Shown: positions 7,776-15,295 of the stretch, piece by piece
How positions within the stretch are numbered: position 1 is the first letter of the stretch
Layout of the letters: each line of letters starts with the position of its first letter
NCBI GenBank assembly: GCA_963817905.1
Contig: CAWFPS010000003.1
Coordinates: 992,001 to 1,056,000 of the forward strand
Direction of reading: 5' to 3'
DNA: 64,000 bases
Source: VRUE01 sp963817905
GTDB taxonomy: Bacteria > Actinomycetota > Thermoleophilia > Solirubrobacterales > 70-9
The notes under the pieces: model-generated
Told to the model about the DNA's origin: nothing
The model's input: the letters and a program-made list of their open reading frames with translations, nothing else
The model's database searches: none
Position numbers and translations under genes: made by a program

Positions 7776-8330
7776 TCAGGCCGTGACCGCGTGGACCGGG
7801 ATCAGGTCCCGCGACTCGAGGTACTCCAGCAGCTTCTCCGCCGACTCCTCGGGCGACTCGTTCTCGGTGTCGCAGACCCAAGCCGGGTTCTCCGGAATCT
7901 CATACGGGTCTGAGACGCCGGTGAATTCCTTGATCTCGCCCGAGAAAGCCTTCGCGTAGAGCCCCTTGACGTCGCGCTCGGCGCAGGTGTCGACCGATGC
8001 CTTGACGTAGACCTCGATGAAGCGCTCGCCCATCAGCTCGTGTGCCTCGTCGCGGATCTCAGCGTAGGGAGAGATCGCCGCGGTGATTACCGGCACGCCG
8101 TTGCGGCTGAGCAGGTCGGCGACGAAGGCGATCCGGCGAATGTTGATGTCGCGGTCCTCCTTGGAGAAACCGAGCCCCTTGGAGAGGTTTTCGCGCACGA
8201 CGTCGCCGTCGAGGATCTCCAGCTTGCAGCCGCGCTCAAGCAGGTGGCCCTCCAGCAGCCGTGAAATCGTCGTCTTTCCAGCCCCGGAGAGTCCGGTGAA
8301 CCAGAGGGTGAAGCCCTTCTCGCCAGCCAT
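7776..8330 (-). CDS. cysC: Adenylylsulfate kinase
   Basis: This 184-residue protein phosphorylates APS to PAPS. The P-loop GLSGAGKTT (residues 13-21) and the ILDGDVVREN, FSKEDRDINIRRI and ISPYAEIRDEAH motifs are classic APS kinase signatures. It lies 5 bp downstream of sat on the same strand, so the two steps of sulfate activation are co-transcribed. The length is slightly under the usual ~200 residues but no motif is missing. Its presence beside an Fe-S type CysH is worth noting, since that enzyme type can often use APS directly. Confidence 0.95.
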   Translation of the reverse strand: MAGEKGFTLWFTGLSGAGKTTISRLLEGHLLERGCKLEILDGDVVRENLSKGLGFSKEDRDINIRRIAFVADLLSRNGVPVITAAISPYAEIRDEAHELMGERFIEVYVKASVDTCAERDVKGLYAKAFSGEIKEFTGVSDPYEIPENPAWVCDTENESPEESAEKLLEYLESRDLIPVHAVTA

Positions 8331-8335
8331 GCTCG

Positions 8336-9412
8336 TCAGTCCTCCTTGTAAGCGTCGATCAGGATGTCGGCGACCTCGTCACGCGAGAACTCGTGCGGCG
8401 GCCTTTCGCCGTTGCCGAGCATTTCGCGGACCTTGGTTCCGGAAAGGAAGAGGCGCGCCTCTTGGTCATGCGGGCAGGTCTTGTTGGAGGCAAGCCCCTC
8501 GCACTCGTTGCACCAGAAGGTGTGCTCGAACATCAGCGGCTCGATCCCGAGCTCGTCGATGTCGATCGTCTCGAAGATCTTCTGCGCGTCGTAGGTGCCG
8601 TAGTAGTCGCCCGCACCGGCGTGGTCGCGGCCGACGATGAAGTGAGTGGCGCCGTAGTTGCGGCGGACGATCGCGTGCAGGACCGCCTCGCGCGGGCCGG
8701 CGTAGTGCATCTTCGCCGGCTTCACGCCCAACACCACCCGGTCGTTCGGGTAGTAGTTCTCCATCAGCACCTCGTAGCAGCGCATCCGCACGTCGGCGGG
8801 GATGTCGCCGGCCTTGGTCTTGCCGATCAGTGGGTGGATGAAGAGCCCGTCGCAGGTCTCCAGCGCCGCCTTGGTGAGGTACTCGTGGGCACGGTGGATC
8901 GGGTTGCGGGTCTGGAAGGCGACGATCTTCTTCCAACCGCGCGCCTCGAAGTCGGCCTTGTGCTCGGCCGCCGTCTTGTAGCGGCGCATGAAGGCCTCCT
9001 CGTGATCCGGCAGGGCGTCGACCTCTACTGGACCGGCGATCATTCGGTTGCCCTCCGCGTATATCGCGGCGACGCCCGGGTGCTCCCCGTCGGTGGTGCC
9101 GTAGACCTGCTCGGCCTCGCGCTTGACGTCGCGCTCCCAGATCTCCTCGACCTTGATCCGGCCCAGCGGCTTGCCTTCGTCGCTGGAGAGCGAGACGACG
9201 TCGCCGACCTCGCACCCCAGGTCGGTCGCCAGGGTGATTGGGATCGGCCAGTAGTCGCCGTCCGTGGTGCGCATCTCAGAACAGACGCGCTCCCAGTCGG
9301 CAGAGCCCTGGAAGCCGGTCAACGGCGCGAAGCCGCCGTTGCCGATCATCTCGAAGTCGGCGGTATGGCGCTCGTCAAGTGTCAGGGAAAGCTCAGTCAT
9401 CGTCTCGCTCAT
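8336..9412 (-). CDS. sat: Sulfate adenylyltransferase (ATP sulfurylase)
   Basis: This is the single-subunit (Sat/MET3-like) ATP sulfurylase making APS from sulfate and ATP. The active-site motifs QTRNPIHRAHEYL and GRDHAGAGDYYGTYDAQ are intact. Near the C-terminus, FWCNECEGLASNKTCPHD is the cysteine-bearing segment seen in bacterial Sat. At 358 residues it is a little shorter than typical (~380-390). The start is ATG 9412; an in-frame ATG at 9400 (MTELSLTLDERHTADF) is an alternative. It is separated from cysH upstream by 226 bp and followed at 5 bp by cysC. Confidence 0.95.
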   Translation of the reverse strand: MSETMTELSLTLDERHTADFEMIGNGGFAPLTGFQGSADWERVCSEMRTTDGDYWPIPITLATDLGCEVGDVVSLSSDEGKPLGRIKVEEIWERDVKREAEQVYGTTDGEHPGVAAIYAEGNRMIAGPVEVDALPDHEEAFMRRYKTAAEHKADFEARGWKKIVAFQTRNPIHRAHEYLTKAALETCDGLFIHPLIGKTKAGDIPADVRMRCYEVLMENYYPNDRVVLGVKPAKMHYAGPREAVLHAIVRRNYGATHFIVGRDHAGAGDYYGTYDAQKIFETIDIDELGIEPLMFEHTFWCNECEGLASNKTCPHDQEARLFLSGTKVREMLGNGERPPHEFSRDEVADILIDAYKED

Positions 9413-9638
9413 GCGTTGAATCTCACCAATCGGTTGGGGGAAGGTTACGAAGGGCCTATCTCAGGCGCGTGGCGCCGCTGGGCCGCCTCTCGTAATTGCG
9501 GTCCGTTTCTGACGAGTGGCTGGGCGTGGCTGGCAAGTCTGGCGGGCGAAGGCGATGCAGCGCATCGTCGAGTCCGGTAGACGCAGCCAGGCGCGTCCAG
9601 ACGCCGTCAGAACGGAGTGCAATTGCGTGAGTCGGCAC
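9413..9638. other. Spacer between cysH and sat
   Basis: No convincing ORF or RNA gene is visible in these 226 bp. A short dyad CGATGC-AGC-GCATCG lies near 9551-9566. The spacing allows a separate promoter for sat-cysC, but no promoter consensus stands out. Confidence 0.3.
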
Positions 9639-10337
9639 TTAGTTGATCCCGCACTCGGACTTTTTGAGTCCCGCCCAGCGACCGTCGCGGGGCGAACCGC
9701 CCGCGTCGACCGGCTTGGTGCAGTGGGTGCACCCGATCGACGGGTAGCCGCGATCGTGGAGCGGGTTGTACGGGAGGTCGTGCTCATGGATGTAGTTCCA
9801 GACATCGCGCTCGGTCCAGTCCGCAAGCGGGTTGAGCTTCCAGAGCTCAAAGCGCTTGTCCCAGCCGAACTTGGGAGTCTTGGCGCGGCTGGCTGAGTCC
9901 TCGCGGCGGACACCGGCGAGCCAGCAGTCTACGGAAGAGAGCGCCCGGCGCATCGGCTCGACCTTGCGCAGGCCACAGCAGGCGTCTGGGTCGCTCTTCC
10001 ACAGCTCGTCGCCGTGCCTGGCGGCCTGCTCCTCCAGGGTTAGGTTGTGGAAGCGGTCGAACTGGACCCCGAGGGACTCGGCGAGCTTGTCGCGCGTCTC
10101 ATAGGTCTCCGGGAAGAGGACATCGGTGTCGAGGTAGAAGAAGCGCGCCTGCGGATTGACCTTGCTGGCCAGGTGGGCGGTCACCGAGCTGGTTTTCTGG
10201 AATGAGCAGGCGATGTAGTGGCTCTCGCCAAAGGTCTCGAACATCCACTCGATCGTCTGCTCGGCGGAGCGGTCCTCGAGCTCGGCGGCGATCGCCTCCG
10301 GATCGGAGATTTTCGGCGGCGCGGCAACCGGGTTCAT
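9639..10337 (-). CDS. cysH: Phosphoadenylyl/adenylyl-sulfate reductase (Fe-S type)
   Basis: CysH reduces (P)APS to sulfite. The protein has the PAPS-reductase core (FSFQ-like IACSFQKTS, YLDTDVLFPET, WLAGVRREDS) plus both cysteine pairs, DACCGLRK and CTHCT, that bind a 4Fe-4S cluster in APS reductases of plants and many bacteria. It ends with KSECGIN, the tail carrying the catalytic Cys (usually ECGIH or ECGLH). ATG 10337 overlaps the sir stop by 4 bp (ATGA), indicating coupled translation; the upstream GTG 10346 is less likely. Confidence 0.93.
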   Translation of the reverse strand: MNPVAAPPKISDPEAIAAELEDRSAEQTIEWMFETFGESHYIACSFQKTSSVTAHLASKVNPQARFFYLDTDVLFPETYETRDKLAESLGVQFDRFHNLTLEEQAARHGDELWKSDPDACCGLRKVEPMRRALSSVDCWLAGVRREDSASRAKTPKFGWDKRFELWKLNPLADWTERDVWNYIHEHDLPYNPLHDRGYPSIGCTHCTKPVDAGGSPRDGRWAGLKKSECGIN

Positions 10338-12178
10338 ATCGCGCACTCGCCCTCGCCTCGCTCGACTTTGTAGGGACTGGACCGGTTCCAGTCGATGAAC
10401 TGCTGCATCGTCTCGAGGCTGAACTCGGCAGGCATCGTCAGCTCCTTGACCTCTGCTTCGAAGCGGGCGGCGCCGATCCGCTCGGCGAAGTCGTTGAACT
10501 CCTCGCCCTCACTGGAACGCTCGGCCTCGTACATGCGGACCCAGCGCTCGACCGCCTCGGGGACGCGCTTGGCCGGGAGACGGGACTTCAGCCGCGTGCC
10601 GAAGACGACCTCGCCGCCCTCGTAGCGACCGCCGATGTGCGGAATGTAGGCGGGGATCTGGCGGCCGCCGACTTTCAGGGAGGCGCCGTAGAAACCGATG
10701 TTGGCGATGTGGTGCTGGCTGCAGCCGTTGGGGCAGCCGCTCATCTTGATGTGGATCCGCCGGGTCAGCTCGTCAGTGATCTCCATTGCCTGGAGACGCT
10801 CCTTGATCGCCCGGTTGAGGCCCATCGAGCTGGTGATGCCCATCTTGCAGCTGTCGGTGCCGGGGCAGCTGACCACGTCGGTGATCTCATCGGAGCCGGC
10901 CTCGTCGAGGTCAAGCTCGCCGAGCCGCTGCCAGAGGTCATAGAGCGCCTCGTCGCGGACCCAGCGCAGGACCAGGTTCTGCTGCACGGTGCTGCGCGCG
11001 TAGCCGCCGGTGAACTCGCGCATGATCGCGGCCAGGCCGCGGAACTGCTCCGGGGTCAGGTCGCCGCGCTCGATCTTCACCTCGACCGCGGAGAAGCCCT
11101 CCTGGCGCTGCGCCTGGACGTTGCCTTCGACGAAGCGGTCGAACTGCGAGCGGTCGCCGTTGGGCGAGGCCGCGGCCGGCGGCACCGCCGGGGCGTTGGC
11201 CTGCTCGTCGTCCTCGAAGCGCAACCGCTCGACCAGCTCGGCGTCGAAATCGCGCTCTGCCACCCAGTCGCCCTCGAGCTCCTCGTCGACCTGCTCGCGG
11301 AAGGCGTCGATGCCGATCTTGTCGACCAGAACCTTGATCCGGGCGCGGGCGCGGTTGACGCGCAGCCACTCCTGGCGGTCGAAGATGCGCAGCACGGCCT
11401 CGGAGACCTTGAGGTAGTCGCCGTTGTCGGCCTCGACGAAGTCATAGAGCGTCGGCGCGACCCGGGCCATGATCGAGGTGCCGCCGCCGACCCGAATCTC
11501 GAAGCCCTTGACCCCGTCGCGTTCGCGCGAGAGGAAGGCGATGTCGTGGATGCCGGTGATCGCGCGGTCCTCGTCGGAGCCGCTAAAGGCGGTCTTGATC
11601 TTGCGCGGCATCAGCTGCGTGGTCGGGTGGCGGACGAAGTAACGGGCGTAGGCGCCTGCGTAGGGGGTCGGGTCGAAGATCTCATCGGGGGCGACGCCGG
11701 CCCAGGGATCGCCGGTGACGTTGCGCACCGTGTTGCCGCAGCCCTCACGCGAGGAGAGGTCGGCCTCGGCGATCTCGCGCAGCAGCGACTCCATATCGCG
11801 CAGCGGCACGTGGTGGATCTGGATGTTCTGCCGCGTGGTGATGTGCCCCTTGTTCAGCGGCGCATACTTCTCGACCACGCTGGCAAAAGCGTCCATCTGC
11901 TGCGGGGTGACGCCGCCGAAGGGAAGCTTGACCCTGACCATCTGCACGTCGGGCTGGCGCTGGCCGTAGACGCCCTGTTTGAGGCGGAAGCCGATGAACT
12001 CGTCCTCGGGGATCTGGCCGGCGAGGAAAGTCTCAGCTTCGTTGTCGAAGTCGTCGAACTCGCGCTCGATGATCGGGATGATGTGGCCGGGGACGTTGCG
12101 ATACGTCTCCGGGTTCTCCAGGGTCCCGGTGCGGCCCTTGCCCCGCTGGGCCTTCTGCTGGTCGACGGCTACCTCCAC
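10334..12178 (-). CDS. sir: Ferredoxin-type sulfite (or nitrite) reductase
   Basis: The 614-residue protein belongs to the sirohaem/4Fe-4S sulfite-nitrite reductase family and reduces sulfite to sulfide. Two ferredoxin-like half domains are visible (GVYGQRQPDVQMVRVKLPFG with HITTRQNIQIHHV, then AIMREFTGGYARSTVQQNLVLRW). The four cluster/sirohaem cysteines occur in CPGTDSCKMG and MSGCPNGCSQHH. Position directly before cysH, with an ATGA overlap, argues for sulfite over nitrite. The start is a GTG at 12178. A small insert rich in Ala/Pro (near residue 335) is not unusual. Confidence 0.92.
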   Translation of the reverse strand: MEVAVDQQKAQRGKGRTGTLENPETYRNVPGHIIPIIEREFDDFDNEAETFLAGQIPEDEFIGFRLKQGVYGQRQPDVQMVRVKLPFGGVTPQQMDAFASVVEKYAPLNKGHITTRQNIQIHHVPLRDMESLLREIAEADLSSREGCGNTVRNVTGDPWAGVAPDEIFDPTPYAGAYARYFVRHPTTQLMPRKIKTAFSGSDEDRAITGIHDIAFLSRERDGVKGFEIRVGGGTSIMARVAPTLYDFVEADNGDYLKVSEAVLRIFDRQEWLRVNRARARIKVLVDKIGIDAFREQVDEELEGDWVAERDFDAELVERLRFEDDEQANAPAVPPAAASPNGDRSQFDRFVEGNVQAQRQEGFSAVEVKIERGDLTPEQFRGLAAIMREFTGGYARSTVQQNLVLRWVRDEALYDLWQRLGELDLDEAGSDEITDVVSCPGTDSCKMGITSSMGLNRAIKERLQAMEITDELTRRIHIKMSGCPNGCSQHHIANIGFYGASLKVGGRQIPAYIPHIGGRYEGGEVVFGTRLKSRLPAKRVPEAVERWVRMYEAERSSEGEEFNDFAERIGAARFEAEVKELTMPAEFSLETMQQFIDWNRSSPYKVERGEGECAI

Positions 12179-12217
12179 CTTGTGGAAAATAGCAAAACCT
12201 GACAGGGATTAGGGTAT

Positions 12218-12616
12218 TTAAGGCTTAGTCAGCTCTGGAGGCAGCTTCTTGCGGGCGTGAAGGATCGCCGCGGCCTCGCCCGACTCGGCCACCTGGCCGC
12301 CCTCGGGCTCGAGCGGCAACCCGGCCTCGGCCCAGCCAACGATCCCCTCGCTCAGCTTCGCCGCGTCATAGCCCTCAACCGCCAGCGCTTCGGTCGCCAT
12401 GGTCGAGCGATTCCCGCCGCGGCAATACAGGACGACGGGGCGATCCTTCTCGATCTCGGAGACCCGCTCAGCCAGCTCGGCCAGGGTCAGGTGCGCGGCC
12501 CCAGCAATCCGCCCCATCTCCCACTCATGATCGGCACGCACATCAAAAAGCTGCGCCCCATCCTCAACCAGCTTCTGAGCCTCCTCACGGGAGACCTCAC
12601 GTATCTCGTCGCTCAT
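12218..12616 (-). CDS. Rhodanese-domain protein
   Basis: This is a single rhodanese-like sulfurtransferase domain of 132 residues with the active-site loop YCRGGNRS; the persulfide-forming Cys is residue 65. The domain ends are LFDVRADHEWEMGRI and YDAAKLSEGIVGWAEAGLPL. ATG 12616 is chosen because the longer frame to 12685 runs into a hairpin repeat. It lies 39 bp upstream of the sulfite reductase gene on the same strand. It is therefore likely the first gene of the sulfur-assimilation operon, handling sulfane sulfur or thiosulfate. Confidence 0.9.
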   Translation of the reverse strand: MSDEIREVSREEAQKLVEDGAQLFDVRADHEWEMGRIAGAAHLTLAELAERVSEIEKDRPVVLYCRGGNRSTMATEALAVEGYDAAKLSEGIVGWAEAGLPLEPEGGQVAESGEAAAILHARKKLPPELTKP

Positions 12617-12656
12617 GAGCGTCAATCTAGCCAACGATCGAAGGAGGGGCTTGCGA

Positions 12657-12733
12657 GAGGCGCGGGGTAGCCCCTCCCAAAACACTCAAGAGCGGCGCAG
12701 CCGCTCGTTTTGGGAGGGGCTACCCCGCGCCTC
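12657..12733. repeat. Long hairpin, family B copy 2 (terminator-like)
   Basis: This is a long inverted repeat with 27-bp arms between the dodecin stop and the rhodanese start. Its CCCCTCCCAAAAC...GTTTTGGGAGGGG interior, including the loop with ACTCAAG, matches the reverse complement of copy 1 at 1027-1105. The outer arms (GAGGCGCGGGGTAG and complement) differ from copy 1 yet still pair perfectly. It lies 12 bp after the dodecin stop, so it is probably that operon's terminator. Confidence 0.8.
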
Positions 12734-12745
12734 CCCTGACAACCC

Positions 12746-12955
12746 CTAATCGATGTCAGTCCCCTCGATCAAGAAAGCAACCCGAACATGCGCCCGGTAT
12801 TCATCCAAATTCTCGCCCCGAATCCCGGTAGAGACGATGTCCACGGCCCGCACGTTGCGCAAGGTTCCCTGCGCCTGGGCGAGCGCCTGCTTCGCCGCGT
12901 CGTCGGTTGAGGTTTTGGAGCTACCGACCAGCTCGATGATCTTCACAACAGCCAT
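12746..12955 (-). CDS. Dodecin family flavin-binding protein
   Basis: At 69 residues with VVKIIELVGSSKTSTDDAAK, RAVDIVSTGI and YRAHVRVAFLIEG, this matches dodecins, small proteins forming dodecameric flavin (or CoA) storage shells. Length and beta-alpha-beta-beta pattern are normal. It overlaps the start of the preceding small ORF's 3' end by 13 bp, so they are probably co-translated, and a family B hairpin follows it. Confidence 0.88.
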   Translation of the reverse strand: MAVVKIIELVGSSKTSTDDAAKQALAQAQGTLRNVRAVDIVSTGIRGENLDEYRAHVRVAFLIEGTDID

Positions 12956-13137
12956 CTCTCTCCTCCTTCTGATTCCTCGACAGTGCCCTTAGCGCTGACT
13001 CCCTCGAGCAGCGCGGCCCGCTGCCACGGGCCGATCGCGTCCTCCTCCACTACGGACGCCGGGGCCGTCTCCGCGCGAAACCGCTCGATCGCCGCCGCGA
13101 TTGCGACAGCCTCGTCCTCACTCGGGGTCCGGGCCAT
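12943..13137 (-). CDS. Small acidic hypothetical protein upstream of dodecin
   Basis: This 64-residue protein begins MARTPSEDEAVAIAAAIERF and contains a GPWQRAALLEGV segment. The arrangement (an EAxAIAAAIE helix followed by W-x-R-A-A) resembles small acyl-CoA carboxylase epsilon-type subunits, but no carboxylase gene is nearby and the similarity is weak. The frame overlaps the dodecin start by 13 bp, which supports it being real and co-expressed. Function unknown. Confidence 0.55.
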   Translation of the reverse strand: MARTPSEDEAVAIAAAIERFRAETAPASVVEEDAIGPWQRAALLEGVSAKGTVEESEGGERWLL

Positions 13138-13238
13138 GAACGAAGCCTAGTTCACCGCCATTCTCGCGGAACGGTGTCAAGCGATCCGCACGACACTCGA
13201 ACGATCGACGAGGTCGTATATGGGCTGAAACCTCCCCC

Positions 13239-13640
13239 GTGATCTTCGCCGACACCTCATTCCTCATCGCAGCCATGGATGGCCGCGATCCCGAACACGA
13301 GACCGCGCTGGCTCTTCTTCGGCAGGTTGTTGGCCAACAAATCGTCGCGACCAACCTGATCCGTGGAGAGACCTGGACCTGGCTTCGGTACAAGCGCTGG
13401 CATCGCAAGGCAGTCGAATTCCTCGACAGCGTCGGTGGTCCGGGACAACACATTCAGGTAGCCCGAGTGGAAGGCAACGAGGAGGACGCAGCCCTCCTCT
13501 GGCTGCGCAAGCACGATGAGCGCGAGTACTCCTTTGTCGACGCAACCAGCTTCGCGTTCATGCGCGCAAAGGGGATCGAAGATGCACTTGCATTCGACGG
13601 CGATTTCGCCGCGGCGGGATTCACCGAACTGCGCCCCTGA
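13239..13640 (+). CDS. PIN-domain ribonuclease (VapC-like), apparently orphan
   Basis: The PIN domain is recognisable from MIFADTSFLIAAMDGRD (first acidic residue and TSF), the central ATNLIRGETWTW (Glu), and the C-terminal FVDATSFAFMRAKGIEDALAFDGDF (two Asp). The four acidic residues of the RNase centre are therefore present. It starts at GTG 13239. No full antitoxin lies upstream. Only a 22-codon GTG-initiated frame (ending TIDEVVYGLKPPP) stops 3 bp into it in a GTGA overlap, which could be a shrunken antitoxin remnant. A strong hairpin follows the stop. Confidence 0.85.
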   Translation: MIFADTSFLIAAMDGRDPEHETALALLRQVVGQQIVATNLIRGETWTWLRYKRWHRKAVEFLDSVGGPGQHIQVARVEGNEEDAALLWLRKHDEREYSFVDATSFAFMRAKGIEDALAFDGDFAAAGFTELRP

Positions 13641-14006
13641 GCGATTCCGGAGACAAACGACCCGGGCCGGCGAGGGAGGCGCCGGGCCCGGGCGATGTTT
13701 GTTGATCGCCGCCGGAAGGGGAACCGGCGGCAGGGGGGTCGCCGGCAGGGAACCGGCTGACCACAGCGGCATCGATTGGCCGGACCACATAAAAACATAG
13801 CCATACGCAAAAATCAAGCCCGAGGTGAGATTTTGTGTTAAGGCCCCACCAGGTCAATTCCTAAACTCCGCTGCTAAAGCGCGAATAGCGTCAAAAGTTC
13901 GGCCCGGAATACTTGCGTTCCAAAAGAATCGTGCGTACCATCCTTTGCTCTGACGGTTTCAAGCAAGCATAGGGGCAGCGAGATAGCCGGATATGGTCCG
14001 GTCGCA
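13641..14006. other. Non-coding spacer with terminator and two GGGAACCGGC stem-loops
   Basis: 13653-13702 forms a long hairpin (ACAAAC...CCCGGGCC / GGCCCGGG...GTTTGT-like) that should end the PIN transcript. Two further stem-loops follow: 13708-13731 (GCCGCCGG with loop AAGGGGAA, CCGGCGGC) and 13741-13757 (GCCGG/CCGGC). Both have a GGGAACCGGC right side, so they look like a duplicated motif. 13790-14000 is AT-richer with no clear ORF and probably holds the promoter of the TetR gene. No riboswitch family could be confirmed. Confidence 0.5.
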
Positions 14007-15293
14007 ATGGTCAAGACGCCATGGGGGGACGCAGGAACGCTTCGCGATCGCAAGCTGCAACCCGGCCGACGGCTGCCGGCCGAGGAGGTCGCCCGCAACC
14101 AGCGCGAACGGCTCTTCGCCGCTCTGGTCGCGGTCGTCGCCGAAAAGGGCTACGAGGCGACCCGGGTCGAGGACCTGCTCGAGCTCTCCGGAGTCTCGCG
14201 CAGCGCCTTCTACGCCCACTTCGGCGACAAGGAGGAGTGCCTCGTCGCCGCACTGCAGGCCTTCGTCGGTCCCACCGTCGGGGAGATCTTCGGTGAAGGC
14301 GGGGCGCCGCCGGACGAACCGCGCGCCCGCCAGGCATTCGAGGCCTTCATCGAGCTGATCGTCGAGCAGGCCGCGGCGGCACGGATGTGCCTGGTCGAGA
14401 TCTACGCCGCTGGCCCACGGGCCGTCGAAGAGATCGACCGCACCACGGACGGCGTTCAGGCCTTCGTCTCGGCCACGCTGGAGAGCGTGCCGGGGCGCCG
14501 GGACATCCCGCCCGAGGTCGTGCGGGCGATCGTCGGCGGCATTCGCAAGGTGATCCACAGCCGCCTCTACCGCCACGAGGAGGAGGAGCTGATCGAACTC
14601 GTCCCCCAGATGTGGGACTGGATCGCGGCTTACCCGCCGCCGCCGCAGTCGCTGCGCCGCCCGCGCAACCGCTCCACCGGCAACGGGGTTCCGCCCGACG
14701 GCTATGACTCGGCCGAACGCATCCTGCGTTCGCTCGCCGCGGTGGTCGCCGAGAAGGGCTACCCGGCGATGACGATCGGCGACATCGCCGCCCGCGCCTC
14801 GATCTCGCTCTCCACCTTCTACGCCAACTTCGCCGACAAGGAGGAGGCGATGCTGGCCGCGGTCGACAGCGGCTCCTCGCAGATGCTGGCGACGACCCTG
14901 CCGGCCTTCCGCCGCGCCCCCGACTGGCCGCACGCGGTGCGCGGCGCCTTCGGCGCGATGTTCGCCTTCTGCTCGGCCGAGCCCGAGTACACGACCCTCG
15001 GTGCGGTCGACGTCTACGCCGCCGGGCGCCGGGCGCTCGAACAGCGCGACGAGGTGATGAAGACGATGGAGGCGCTGCTCGTCCCGGGCTTCGAGCGCAA
15101 CCCCGAGGCCAGCCCGATCGCCGGCGAGGCAATCGGCGGCGCGATCTACTCGATGATCTACGACCAGATCAAAGCCGGTGGCGCCAAGCGCATGCAGGAG
15201 ATCGCCCCGCTCGCCACCTACATCACCCTCACTCCCTTCACCGGCAGCGAGGAAGCCTGCGCGGTCGCCAACGGCGACGGCCGCGGGCGTTAG
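14007..15293 (+). CDS. Double TetR-family regulator (two TetR units fused)
   Basis: The 428-residue protein contains two complete TetR DNA-binding domains. The first runs from about residue 30 (QRERLFAALVAVVAEKGYEA ... VSRSAFYAHFGDKEECL). The second runs from about residue 235 (SAERILRSLAAVVAEKGYPA ... ISLSTFYANFADKEEAM). Each is followed by an all-helical ligand-binding-type region. Ordinary TetR proteins are ~200 residues, so this is a tandem fusion giving a pseudo-dimer in one chain. It is read alone, with the RTX-like gene convergent and 3 bp away. Target and ligand unknown. Confidence 0.88.
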   Translation: MVKTPWGDAGTLRDRKLQPGRRLPAEEVARNQRERLFAALVAVVAEKGYEATRVEDLLELSGVSRSAFYAHFGDKEECLVAALQAFVGPTVGEIFGEGGAPPDEPRARQAFEAFIELIVEQAAAARMCLVEIYAAGPRAVEEIDRTTDGVQAFVSATLESVPGRRDIPPEVVRAIVGGIRKVIHSRLYRHEEEELIELVPQMWDWIAAYPPPPQSLRRPRNRSTGNGVPPDGYDSAERILRSLAAVVAEKGYPAMTIGDIAARASISLSTFYANFADKEEAMLAAVDSGSSQMLATTLPAFRRAPDWPHAVRGAFGAMFAFCSAEPEYTTLGAVDVYAAGRRALEQRDEVMKTMEALLVPGFERNPEASPIAGEAIGGAIYSMIYDQIKAGGAKRMQEIAPLATYITLTPFTGSEEACAVANGDGRGR

Positions 15294-15295
15294 CC

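Noticed and set aside
13708..13757. ydaO-type (c-di-AMP) or other riboswitch around the GGGAACCGGC stem-loops
   Set aside because: Only the GGGGAACC fragment fits; pseudo-symmetric and 3' consensus parts are absent, and the downstream gene is a TetR regulator.
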